64,000 nucleotides of DNA. Origin: Brachypterus glaber. Taxonomy: Eukaryota > Arthropoda > Insecta > Coleoptera > Kateretidae. A program made the translations under genes and the position numbers. How positions within the stretch are numbered: the stretch's first letter is position 1; every line of letters starts with the position of its first letter. The stretch covers positions 30,222,774 through 30,286,773 of the forward strand of contig OY294049.1 of assembly GCA_958510825.1 (NCBI GenBank), read 5' to 3'. Shown one piece after another: positions 1 to 8,880 of the stretch. Below the pieces are notes generated by a model. That model searched no databases. It was not told the DNA's origin and worked only from the letters and a program-made list of their open reading frames with translations.

Positions 1-139
1 GTCTCGGCAATGCAATAATTAAAGTCTGACTTAGATTGGTGGGAACCTAATATATCACACGGCGTAGAAAATATAAGACAGGATTCATTTGACCTAGAAA
101 TCTTTACGGACGCAAGTTTAATCATAAATCAATAAAATC
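1..139 (+). pseudogene. DIRS-like retrotransposon RNase H fragment
   Basis: Frame +1 reads about 40 residues after an in-frame stop, with D-W-W-E-P-N-I near its start and F-T-D-A-S-L near its end, closed by a stop at about 139. A tryptophan-rich stretch followed about 20 residues later by TDAS is the arrangement I know from RNase H of DIRS/Ngaro-type tyrosine-recombinase retrotransposons; the usual GWG after TDAS is lost, probably at the junction with the next LINE. The fragment starts at or before the window edge, so more may lie upstream. Homology is judged by eye; a gypsy-type RNase H is the main alternative. Confidence 0.5.
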
Positions 140-140
140 A

Positions 141-829
141 ATTATGGGTTGAGGGTCGTTTGTAGGTATTTGAATCTTAAGAGTAGACGAATTATATATT
201 TTTCAAATTTTGAATCAAAAGCAAGATACGGCATAATATTCTGGGGTAGTAATAGTAATATTGAAAAAATATTTGTTATACAAAAAACGGCCTTACGAAA
301 TATTTCAGATAAAAAAATTAGAGAAACATGTAGAGGTGAATTCTCTAGTAACAAGATTTTAACAATATACGCTTTATATATATATGAATGTCTAATGTAT
401 CTTTTTAAACATAAAAGTTTGTTTACTTCAAATGATGTAAATACCTACCAAACCAGAACCCTAGATATACCATACCCAAAACATTCTCTAGCTAAAACTG
501 AAAAAAGCCCGCACTACATGTGTATAAGATTTTTCAATAAAATACCTTATAGAATAAAATTAATAACAAGGCTAAAATTATTTAAGAAAGAGATAAAATA
601 CCTGTAAGTAGAGTTAGAACCTTATAGTATAGATGAATATCTTAATGCCAACCTAAATGATATTTAGAATTATACATACTATATGTATAAGCATGTATGT
701 ATTTGGATATATGTATATATGACGTCATTTCACTTTCTGTTTTTGTAGTGCTTATTTTATTTTATATGATAATGTATTATAGAGATATGTCTTGAAATAA
801 AGAAATATTATTATTATTATCTGGTTGGG
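141..829 (+). mobile_element. 5'-truncated LINE (Jockey/I-like) with (ATT)n tail
   Basis: This is the 3' end of a non-LTR retrotransposon. It carries the C-terminal end of the reverse transcriptase ORF (149-607), an AT-rich 3' UTR, an AATAAA signal at about 796 and an ATT-repeat tail at about 806-820. The tail abuts the minus-strand gypsy RNase H region directly. The left border is approximate because the 5' end is truncated against the DIRS-like scrap. I saw no clear target-site duplication. Confidence 0.75.
149..607 (+). pseudogene. LINE reverse transcriptase, C-terminal fragment
   Basis: An open frame of about 150 residues covers the region downstream of the polymerase core. Recognisable landmarks are YGIIFWG near residue 28, an IEKIFVIQK block, a Y-I-Y-E-C-L helix and KSPHYMCIRFFNKIP near the C terminus. 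These recur in order in Jockey/I-type LINE ORF2 proteins and in the other LINE copies of this window (27.4-27.7 kb, 42.7-43.2 kb). The catalytic FADD/YADD part is absent, so the fragment cannot encode an active polymerase. The first methionine is fortuitous. Confidence 0.75.
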
Positions 830-1276
830 AGAGCCAATCTGCCCCGTGGAAAGCCAAGTTAAAGAAGCATGGTCAGTGAAAATTTGAAATTTAGCTCCTT
901 CAACAAAACCACGAAACTTTTCTAAGGAAAACAAAATGCCGAGCAACTCTCGTTCCGTAAAGGTATAATTTCTCTCTGTTTTTGACAAAGTGCGACTTAC
1001 GTAAGCAATAGGGTGAAAATTATCATCATATTGCTGGCATAACACGCCTGAAATTCCAAAATCACTGGCGTCTGTAAAAATGGAAAACATTTTGGTATAG
1101 ACTGGTGAAGCCAGTATTGGTGCTGACACTAAACATTCTTTAAGTTTTAAAAAACATTCTTCGGCTAAAGAAGTCCATTCTACTTTTTGTTTCTTAAATT
1201 TCCCTTTGATAAGTTCAGTAAGGGGAGCTGATAAAACAGAAAAATTACTTATGAATCGACGATACCATGATAACAA
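822..1276 (-). pseudogene. gypsy pol: RT connection and RNase H, truncated
   Basis: The frame begins with a thumb/connection-like WYRRFI-NFS segment and runs into RNase H. Acidic-site motifs are FTDAS (first Asp), TERE (Glu) and FTDH (next Asp). The frame stays gypsy-like to about 822, where residues GSPNQ meet the LINE (ATT)n tail, so the C-terminal end of RNase H and all of integrase are gone. It is out of frame with the RT segment upstream (1,245-1,436), a frameshift near 1,265. Its product would have degraded element RNA in reverse transcription. Confidence 0.8.
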
Positions 1277-1570
1277 TAGTTTTTACTTTATCCGGGTCAG
1301 TTCTTAACCCTTTTGAATCAACTAAATATCCTAAATATTTTAAACTAGATCTACAAAATTGGCATTTCTCAAAGTTAATGGTTAAACCTGCATCAGTTAA
1401 ACCTTTTAAAACTTCAAGCAAAATTTTAATATGCATCTCAAACGTAGGAGTTGTAATTATTATATCGTCAGGTAAGTAAATACATAAGGTCTCAAGGTTT
1501 CATCAAAAATTTGATCCATAAGTCTTTGTTGTATTTGTGGACTTATTTTTAGACCTTGTGGAAGTACTTT
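1245..1570 (-). pseudogene. gypsy pol: RT palm/thumb with broken YLDD
   Basis: Minus-strand frames over 1,570-1,245 carry the second half of the RT, with a LPQGLK-like segment near 1,560 and an intact run over 1,436-1,245 (HIKILLEVLKGL, then a LKYLGYLVDSKGLRTDP block typical of gypsy RT). Where the catalytic Y-L-D-D is expected, at about 1,470, the DNA reads TACCTGACGAT: one base short of Tyr-Leu-Asp-Asp, so the catalytic pair falls out of frame. This inactivates the polymerase whatever the other lesions do. Confidence 0.7.
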
Positions 1571-2596
1571 TCATTCAAATAATCCAAGATTAGGGACTGT
1601 AAATGCGGTTTTTTCCATCGACTCTGGTTCTAAACCAATTTTCCAAAATGCGTTTCTCAAATCAATAGATGACAAATAACATGAACTCTGTAACTGATTT
1701 AAAATACTAGAAATGTAGGGTAAGGGATAAGCATCTCCCTTAATTAAACTATTTAATTTCCTGGCATCGTAAACGCATCGATATTCACCTGATTTCTTTT
1801 TAAGTAACATAATAGGACTGGACCAACTAGATTTACTTTTCTGAATTACACCAAGTTTCAACATTTTTTCAATTTCGGTATTTATAATCGTTTGCATAGG
1901 AGGGGATAAGGGATAATATCTTTGTTTAACAGGCATGGCATCTCCCGTATCAATTTTAACAGTAATTAAAGGAGTTCTGCCTAACTTATCAGTATCTAAA
2001 CCTTTAAACTTGTCAACTACTTCTTTTAATGCATTTCTTTGATCAGAATCTAAACTATCAAAATCATGAATAACATTTAATGCATTAATAGAATGAGTAA
2101 AATTATTCGTTACAAAGTCAACTGACATTTTAAAAAGTTTACAAAAATCTATTCCAAGAATCAATGAATGTTTTACTGAAGGTATTACAATAAAAGTCAA
2201 TTTTTTGCAATTATTTTCTACAGTTAAATCAATGTCGATTGTTCCCAATACAGGTTGTGAGCTTCCATCAGCAGTGCTGACTTTAAGGCTACCATCTGTC
2301 TTCACTAAATCTTTAATAAAAGGAAATCTGTTTAAACAAGATTCTCCTATTATTGATGCATTTGCACCTGAATCAAGTAATGCTTTTACATTCTCATTAA
2401 ATATCGAAACATTAATAAATGGTCGGTTATCAAAATTAACTGAAGCAAAAACAGGAGAAACATTTGACGCAGTGTCTTTACTATTTGCTACAGTATTTGT
2501 CAACCCAACATTTTGACTATTTAATTGATTACAAGTTCTTTTTACTGAAATATTATTTTTATTATTATTTATTGGGTAACATCCGTTATTGGTCAA
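1571..2596 (-). pseudogene. gypsy pol: aspartic protease plus RT N-terminal half
   Basis: About 341 residues. A retropepsin-like domain comes first, with active-site ALLDSGANASIIG near residues 72-84 and a later LILGIDFCKLF flap/core segment, matching a gypsy protease. RT follows: PVKQRYYPLSPPM near residue 222, LGVIQKSKSSWSSPI, RCVYDARKLNSLI, YPLP, and motif A as SSIDLRNAFWKIGL near the end. The frame stops at 1,571 before the catalytic YLDD block, which continues in another frame. Protease and RT share one frame, as is normal for gypsy pol. The start codon lies in the linker after the zinc knuckles and is not a true start. Confidence 0.85.
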
Positions 2597-2821
2597 ACTG
2601 TGAAAGGTTTTATTTAATTTTACTTTAACAGGCCTAAAAATTGTCTTACTAAACTTTTTATTTATTGAACTATTGATTCTATTTTGGTTAAAATTTGTAG
2701 TTTACATCTTTATCTATTAATCTATTTAATTTTCTATTAATATCTCTAAGTACTTTACTAGTTCTTTGAATAGATTTGGTTTTACTAAGCCATTCCCTCC
2801 AATTATCAGTTTCGGTCGAAT
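2597..2821 (-). pseudogene. gypsy gag-pol junction, frame lost
   Basis: This interval between the zinc-knuckle frame and the protease frame is part of the same element by position, but carries no open frame and no motif I can name. Homopolymer-rich lysine/asparagine codons suggest a low-complexity linker broken by indels. Confidence 0.4.
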
Positions 2822-3061
2822 TTAATTTATCGGAGAACCTACGACCGGGGATTGGTCCTCCAAATGCAAGTTTTTTGAATCAAAACTAGAGCTACATGTA
2901 CAAAGATCAGTTTTTGTTTTTGACACGTTTGAAGCAGAACATTTTGGACATGAATGAGTAGTGTGATTTGTTTTACCACATTTAAAACAAAATTTGTGTG
3001 ATCGTGGTTTTCGACACTCATTAAAAGCATGACCTTTATTGTTACAGTTCCAACATATCAA
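2822..3061 (-). pseudogene. gypsy gag nucleocapsid, two CCHC zinc knuckles
   Basis: Two consecutive C-X2-C-X4-H-X4-C knuckles are visible: CWNCNNKGHAFNEC at residues 3-16 and CFKCGKTNHTTHSC at about 25-38. This is the nucleocapsid segment that binds element RNA. A Cys-rich tail follows (CPKC, CTCSS). It sits between the gag core and protease, where nucleocapsid belongs. The frame is short because stops and frameshifts separate it from the gag core and from pol; the start methionine is probably internal. Confidence 0.85.
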
Positions 3062-3164
3062 ATTAGACTATTTCGGCTATTGTAACTGAATTATCTGAAT
3101 CCAAAGAACCCGCATCACAAGAGCAGCAATTTGAATTGGAAGAACTAGGTTGGTTTAAACCATT

Positions 3165-3383
3165 TTACACTGGTTGGCCACAATTTGAACTGCAACAATA
3201 ATTATCAATTACTTGATTTAAATTACAACATTCAGAATTCAAATTTAAATTCTGCCTATTGTAAAATTGCGAATTTGTATCACAACCAGTATCGTTATCT
3301 ATCGGAATTAAATTTCCTACTTGTACTTCATTTACTTTAAAATTTCTATTATATCTATTATGAAAAGTTTTTTTATAACTCAA
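3165..3383 (-). pseudogene. gypsy gag linker, Asn- and Cys-containing
   Basis: A 72-residue frame between the gag core and the zinc knuckles, rich in Asn and Gln with several Cys near its end (ECCNLNQ, YCCSSNCG). No known domain is recognised. Position and composition place it in the gag polyprotein; a stop at 3,165 and about 100 bp of broken frame separate it from the knuckles. Confidence 0.5.
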
Positions 3384-3391
3384 TTCTGACT

Positions 3392-4141
3392 CTATAATTG
3401 TACTGTTATAAGGGTATGATTGCGAAATTTATGGGTATTTAACCGAGTATCTTCTAATTTTCGAGTTAAAATTTTTAAATCTTCAATTGAAGTTACTGTG
3501 GTTAATGCTAACTGATTTTGAAAGTAAGGCTGGAGATTTCCCATAATGATACTAAGTTTTGAAGCTACATTAGGGGGCTGAGACAATCTTGAAAAGTAAT
3601 TTTCCATAATGCTTATGTACACTATTGATTTTTCATCAGGACCTTGAGTTCTATTTTTAATTTCGTCCCATAACCGCATTTCTAGGTCTGAAGGTAAGAA
3701 ATCTCTTTTAAGTTGCATAACTAGGTCATTCCAAGAAGTAAAAAACTTCCGGTTAGCTCTAAACCAAACTCTAGCTTGACCTTTAAACAGTTCAATTGCC
3801 GAGCTAAATAAAGAGTTCTTATCTATGTTTCTACTAAAACTGAGTTCATCAATCCGATCTAGAAAACAATTAAGATTGGAAGAGTTACCATCAAACGTAA
3901 CACCCCATTTAGAAATTTGATAAGAATGAGAATTATTATTATAATTAAAAGTGTGACAATTTGTATGCATATCAGTATGATTACTTAAATTTGCATTATT
4001 ACTTGAAAAACCTGGATTAAAATTACTGTTCAAATTATCGGATCTAAAGGATGTGGGATTATTATAAGAGGCTGCAATATGATTAGAGTTAGAAAAATGT
4101 TGATTGTTGTTATTCACAGTATATGTCCTATTATGATACAT
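3392..4141 (-). pseudogene. gypsy gag core (capsid-like), most complete copy
   Basis: About 249 residues. The first 75 are a low-complexity Asn/Ser tract. From about residue 78 a retrotransposon-gag (capsid-like) domain can be read: KWGVTFDGNSSNLNCFLDRIDEL, ELFKGQARVWFRANR, FTSWNDLVMQLKRDFLP, then an RTQGPDEKSIVYI block and a helical tail. The W-F-D-L and R-DFLP landmarks are typical of gypsy gag. The part upstream of about residue 137 is duplicated in the neighbouring tandem copy; the rest exists only here. The methionine start lies inside the longer gag frame. Confidence 0.75.
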
Positions 4142-4214
4142 ATTATCAGTATTTATTAAATTGTTTGAATTTGAATTATAAGTTGCATTATTTGAAAGGT
4201 TATCAAAATTCTCG

Positions 4215-5174
4215 TTACGACTGTGTGCCAGGATTAATAAAATCAGATGTGGTTCTTAAATTGTAGTTTCCAATTGGCGATAAATTATGATTAATGTTAT
4301 GATTATTATTAAACAGAAGGAGATTATCAATTCGACTAGAGACTTGTTGGTTTATTTCCTGTAAACTTTGAACTAAATTAGACAGATCTTGGACATGTAT
4401 TTGATTTTGACTATTTGCAATATTTCTTTGAACTATAGGTGAATTTATCCTACTGCTATTTATGACGTTAACTGAATGATGTAACTGTGGACTATTTGAA
4501 TGTAAACTATAATTTAAAATTGGTTCGATATTTGTTTGATTTAAATTTCTATCAAGATTTCTTGGAATTGTTTGAGTATTATTTAAATTATGATTTACGT
4601 TATTATTTGAATTACTAATTTGATTATTTTCGAAATTTTTATTGTGTATATGACAGGAGTTATCATTATTACTATTGTTATCTACTGGAACATTATTATT
4701 TACGTGTGTATTGGATACCACTAAATCACTAATTACCCTAACCGGTAAATTCTGATTTAATGTTAAAGAAGTAAAAAACTTCCGGTTAGCTCTAAACCAA
4801 ACTCTAGCTTGACCTTTAAACAGTTCAATTGCCGAGCTAAATAAAGAGTTCTTATCTATGTTTCTACTAAAACTGAGTTCATCAAACCGATCTAGAAAAC
4901 AATTAAGATTGGAAGAGTTACCATCAAACGTAACACCCCATTTAGAAATTTGATAAGAATGAGAATTATTATTATAATTAAAAGTGTGACAATTTGTATG
5001 CATATCAGTATGATTACTTAAATTTGCATTATTACTTGAAAAACCTGGATTAAAATTACTGTTCAAATTATCGGATCTAAAGGATGTGGGATTATTATAA
5101 GAGGCTGCAATATGGTTAGAGTTAGAAAAATGTTGATTGTTGTTATTCACAGTATATGTCCTATTATGATACAT
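4215..5174 (-). pseudogene. gypsy gag, chimeric reading frame across the duplication junction
   Basis: This 319-residue frame starts like the gag core copy at 3,392-4,141 and follows it for about 136 residues, to KFFTS. It then jumps at the tandem-duplication junction (4,765/4,766) into the upstream Asn-rich region beginning LTLNQNLPVRV. The second half is 150-odd residues of Asn, Ser, His and Gln repeats with a short Leu-rich helix (QDLSNLVQSLQEI). It is an accident of the duplication, not a natural domain order; the capsid C-terminal half is missing. Confidence 0.7.
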
Positions 5175-5247
5175 ATTATCAGTATTTATTAAATTGTTTG
5201 AATTTGAATTATAAGTTGCATTATTTGAAAGGTTATCAAAATTCTCG

Positions 5248-5754
5248 TTACGACTGTGTGCCAGGATTAATAAAATCAGATGTGGTTCTTAAATTGTAGT
5301 TTCCAATTGGCGATAAATTATGATTAATGTTATGATTATTATTAAACAGAAGGAGATTATCAATTCGACTAGAGACTTGTTGGTAAATTTCCTGTAAACT
5401 TTGAACTAAATTAGACAGATCTTGGACATGTATTTGATTTTGACTATTTGCAATATTTCTTTGAACTATAGGTGAATTTATCCTACTGCTATTTATGACG
5501 TTAACTGAATGATGTAACTGTGGACTATTTGAATGTAAACTATAATTTAAAATTGGTTCGATATTTGTTTGATTTAAATTTCTATCAAGATTTCTTGGAA
5601 TTGTTTGAGTATTATTTAAATTATGATTTACGTTATTATTTGAATTACTAATTTGATTATTTTCGAAATTTTTATTGTGTATATGACAGGAGTTATCATT
5701 ATTACTATTGTTATCTACTGGAACATTATTATTTACGTGTGTATTGGATACCAC
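5248..5754 (-). pseudogene. gypsy gag Asn-rich region, second copy
   Basis: 168 residues nearly identical to the C-terminal half of the chimeric frame at 4,215-5,174. Visible differences are few, for example a change at the LQEI-QQ site. It is the duplicated low-complexity part of gag. The upstream end is cut by the SINE at 5,799. Confidence 0.7.
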
Positions 5755-5798
5755 TAAATCACTAATTACCCTAACCGGTAAATTCTGATTTAATGTTT

Positions 5799-6077
5799 GT
5801 TCCGTATGGGAGGCATAGCGTAGTGGCTAGCGCGTATGCATAGCAAGTCTACTATCGTGAGTTCGATTCTCACTGGCGCCGATTTGCCTTTTTCAGTTAA
5901 TTAATAATTGAAATTTGTCGAAGGCGATAAGTGAAACGGACACTCCCTAGAAACTGGTTCGAAAGTCAGTATAAGCCGGTGGTTCCCTCTACTACTAGCC
6001 CACACAAGTCCTGGACTTAGGGGATGCTTAATTAAGTAGAATAGTACGAGGTTAAACAAACATGTAATGTAATGTAT
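5799..6077 (+). mobile_element. tRNA-derived SINE, full-length copy
   Basis: The head shows pol III promoter boxes: an A-box-like TAGCGTAGTGG at about 5,819 and a B-box-like GAGTTCGATTC at about 5,860, spaced as in a tRNA. A unique body follows (GAAACGGACACTCCC, CCTCTACTACTAGCCC), then a short tail of TGTAA repeats at about 6,060. A second copy lies on the minus strand at 36,207-36,467, which confirms a family. It interrupts gypsy gag and needs a LINE partner for mobility. It is not a functional tRNA: the tRNA-like half lacks a clean acceptor stem and continues into the SINE body. Confidence 0.8.
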
Positions 6078-6099
6078 TAGTTTGATTTGAATTAAAAAT

Positions 6100-6477
6100 T
6101 TAATTATTGGTGTGATTATTTTCTAAAATTTGATTATTTATGTGATTTGAGTTATCGTTATTAACATTATTATCTAATGGATCATTATTTATTGTATTTG
6201 GATTACTTGACATTAAATTATTGGTTTCCCTAACTGGTAATGGTAAACTTTGACTGTGATGCGCATTTTGTGATGTACCTAGATCATCAAAGTTAATTAA
6301 ATCCACTGGAATAGCTTGAGTGTCACATTTACTAATTAATTTTGAAATATATTCCTTGCACTGATTAGAAGCAAGTTGAATTCTTATTTGTTGATCATGT
6401 GATATAGGTTTAATACGAGTTATACGCTTTGATAAATGTAAAAGTCTAGTTTCGAGTCTTTTGTATTCATTAGGCAA
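6100..6477 (-). pseudogene. gypsy gag N-terminal part 2
   Basis: 125 residues starting near KRLETRLLHLSKRI, a basic amphipathic stretch, ending in an Asn-rich tail. The tail (PLPVRETNNL and VNNDNSNHINN) is a diverged relative of the Asn-rich tract in copies A and B, so this segment has been duplicated more than once. It overlaps the upstream frame (6,470-6,709) out of phase, so a frameshift separates them. Confidence 0.6.
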
Positions 6478-6709
6478 TTTGAAAGTTTACGTTACATTTG
6501 AGCAAATCTGATATTACCACAAGTTTGTCCTCACGAGTATCAAGTTCATAGTCAGCGCTGATTTCCCAAGGAAGTGAATACTGCACAGGAACAAATCTCT
6601 CTCGCTGAAGATATCCTCGTAGAACTTGTCGTTTTTCTGTGGCTGATCTCTCATTGCGCACGCGTAATTCATATGACAGCTCATCAATCAGAAGAAATCT
6701 TGGATCCAT
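6470..6709 (-). pseudogene. gypsy gag N terminus
   Basis: A 79-residue frame beginning MDPRFLLIDELSYELRVR at 6,709, followed by a charged region with REDKLVVISDLL. A short LxxDELxYELxxR-type opening is what I expect at the start of some gypsy-type gag proteins, so 6,709 is a plausible true gag start. Downstream it shifts frame into the 6,100-6,477 segment. Confidence 0.55.
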
Positions 6710-6840
6710 AGCTAAAAAAGTTAAAAGGTTAATAACAATACCAAACTTAAAATAAATATATAAGGGAAGTAAACAATATGTAGTAAATAAGTTTAGAATT
6801 AATTATAAGTTACTATACTCGATGAAAAAATTTAAATACT

Positions 6841-7170
6841 GAAAAACTAATATAAATTAAAAGTGATCTGAATTATGAATCACCCTGTAGATTTTTTTCT
6901 GAAAATTTTCCAAAGTAATTTGAATCAATCTCAGAAAAAATGCCTGTATTCTCGGCTACAGACTTAATCTAAACTAACTAAAACCACAGTAGAAAAAATT
7001 AAAATGATAATGGAAAAACTAATTTAAATTAAAAGTGATCTGAATTATAAATCACCCTGTAGAATTTATTTCCCCTGTTAAAAAGGATCCTGTATTCTCG
7101 GCTACAGATTCAATCCCAGCAAGAAAAAAAACTACAGTATTCAATCAAAATTCTTCACCCTTAAAATAAT
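6841..7170. repeat. Diverged tandem repeat, two units of ~172 bp
   Basis: Units start at 6,841 and 7,013. Both contain AAAAGTGATCTGAATTAT, ATCACCCTGTAGA and, with an indel offset, CCTGTATTCTCGGCTACAGA. They lie in the leader upstream of gag. Confidence 0.7.
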
Positions 7171-8630
7171 AAAACAAATAATTTACTAAAATGATTTAAA
7201 GAAAATTTAAGATTTTAACTAACAGTTATAAATCTTCTTACTAAAGCGTGGTAAAAAAACAAGAAATTTAAAACCTAAAAAAAGTTATTAAATGGAGGCG
7301 CTATAATAAATTACCAGAAGTTTCAAAATATTTAATTATAGAATAATATTTTTAATCTAGTATTTAAAGGTTATTTATTTTATTTTTTTTTGTTAGTTAA
7401 TGTATATTAAACAATTTAATTAACCAAAACCTAAAATTTAAATAATCAAAAACGTTTTTTTTTGATTTTTTATTGATAAAAAAGTGAAAAAAGTATCTAA
7501 AATCTAAAGTTAATAAACGGCACAAGACAGTCACAAAATTTACAATTTAAAATTGTAAAACAGCTTAAAATCTTTAAATGATTACTACTTAAAATTATTA
7601 GGTTATTTCTGCCTTTATTTTTTTTTTCAAAAAATTCTCGAAAATATTTTCTATTTGAAATTTTATTTCAAAATAAATTAAATAAATTAAATTAAAATTT
7701 TATACACTAAATACGATACAAACGGAAAGATAACGTTACAACAAAAAAATTGAGTACTAAAAAAATCTGTATAAAAACTTGATAAGCTTGTTTTGAAATT
7801 TGTCACAGCGCACAAAAAAACAGCAACGTATTTTTCAGGTTGTATAGTAGCTTGTACAAAATTAATTAAAAGGCTATATTGTTAGCACCCTACAATATAG
7901 ACCTTATAACTGTGCCAAAAGGGCACCCAAAAAAACAAAATAAAAAATAGTGCAAGACCTAATTGCAACTATTTTAAAAAACTGCAAAATTAAAACTAAA
8001 ATATCAATTTCCTGTTAGAATTTGTTCGGAATACTCTAAATGTACAGAAAAACTTCTTATAGAGTACCCGTAAAAGCCAACATGAAAAAGAAATAAAAAT
8101 TTATATCTTTAACAGCAAAATTCCTGAATGATATAAACTTTTTTTGTTTCAATACATGTACACAAGATATCATAGAAAATATTTACAAGTTCTGAAACTG
8201 AAAAAAATTACAACTATATCTTTAACAGCAAAATCTCTAAACGACAAAATTGTATTTTGTGTACCTGTATGAAAAAATAATTTTTGCACCAGACTACCAA
8301 ATGAAAAAAACTACTAATGACAAACTCTAAACTTAATCGATTCACTTTGAATCATACGAGAACAAAATTTTCAGATAATTAACACCAAATCCTACAAAAT
8401 CATAGCATACGAAGCATGTACTATATAAATTTCAAACTGCAAATCTTCAAAAAAATAAAGCTACACAGATAGAAAATCTAAAAGTGCAAAAAATCCTACC
8501 GAGCTCCCAATATACACACCAAAAGATAAACAATTATTGCTCTGCACACAACAGAAAAAATGCTCAAGGCAGTACTCAAAATTGCTCAATGCATACAAAA
8601 GGCCCACAGCAAAACTTTTTATTAAATGCC

Positions 8631-8651
8631 GGCGCCAATTATGCATTGGCG
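8631..8651. repeat. Inverted repeat GCGCCAAT/ATTGGCGC
   Basis: An 8-bp perfect inverted repeat around a TATGC loop, within the gypsy leader. GGCGCCAATT recurs at about 8,864. It may be a chance hairpin or part of a primer-binding-site-like region. Confidence 0.5.
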
Positions 8652-8880
8652 CAAACAAATTGACTTAATTCTGAAAACTGAGGTCAATTAGAGGTCAATG
8701 TGAATTTTCAAAAAAAGTTTTCCAAAAAAAAAACAGAAAAAATCGCAGTGATATCTCAAAACAAACCACAATCCCAGAATTACACAAAAAATTAAATTAC
8801 GTATCCAAAATTCAAACACTATTTGGTTAAACTTGGACACAGCAGCCAAAATATCAAGTTGAGGCGCCAATTTTGCCACG

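Larger units (their letters stand above)
3733..5798. repeat. 1,033-bp tandem duplication inside gag
   Basis: Copy A is 3,733-4,765 and copy B 4,766-5,798, set head to tail with a constant offset of 1,033 bp at both ends. Reading the copies side by side I see only a handful of differences (for example a TTT/AAA change at about 4,354 versus 5,387, and single changes at about 3,851 and 4,082). The duplication is therefore recent, or an assembly artefact. Copy B stops exactly where the SINE begins. Confidence 0.9.
821..8880 (-). mobile_element. Decayed Ty3/gypsy LTR retrotransposon
   Basis: Read on the minus strand from high to low coordinates the order is: a long AT-rich 5' leader (about 8,880-6,710), gag (6,709-3,165), CCHC knuckles, aspartic protease, reverse transcriptase and RNase H, then an abrupt end at about 821 against a LINE tail. 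Integrase and the 3' LTR are missing from the window. Several frameshifts, a broken YLDD, a 1,033-bp duplication in gag and a SINE insertion show it is dead. The upper border is uncertain because I could not define an LTR pair; the leader may be leader plus LTR. Domain order PR-RT-RH and the TERE/TDH RNase H motifs fit Ty3/gypsy rather than BEL/Pao or copia. Confidence 0.8.
6710..8880 (-). other. Gypsy 5' leader/LTR candidate region, no ORF
   Basis: An AT-rich 2.2-kb region upstream of gag on the minus strand. It holds a diverged tandem repeat (6,841-7,170), a partial ~115-bp repeat marked by TATCTTTAACAGCAAAAT at about 8,102 and 8,217, and two GGCGCCAATTWTGC sites (about 8,631 and 8,864). 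The sequence TTGGCGCCTCAAC on the minus strand at about 8,860 resembles a tRNA-Lys-type primer binding site, so an LTR could begin just above it. I could not match a second LTR, so LTR borders are not called. Confidence 0.4.

Noticed and set aside
5818..5880. Possible functional tRNA gene
   Set aside because: A and B boxes are present, but the sequence continues into a SINE body that recurs at 36.2 kb, and no complete acceptor stem with a clear cloverleaf could be drawn.
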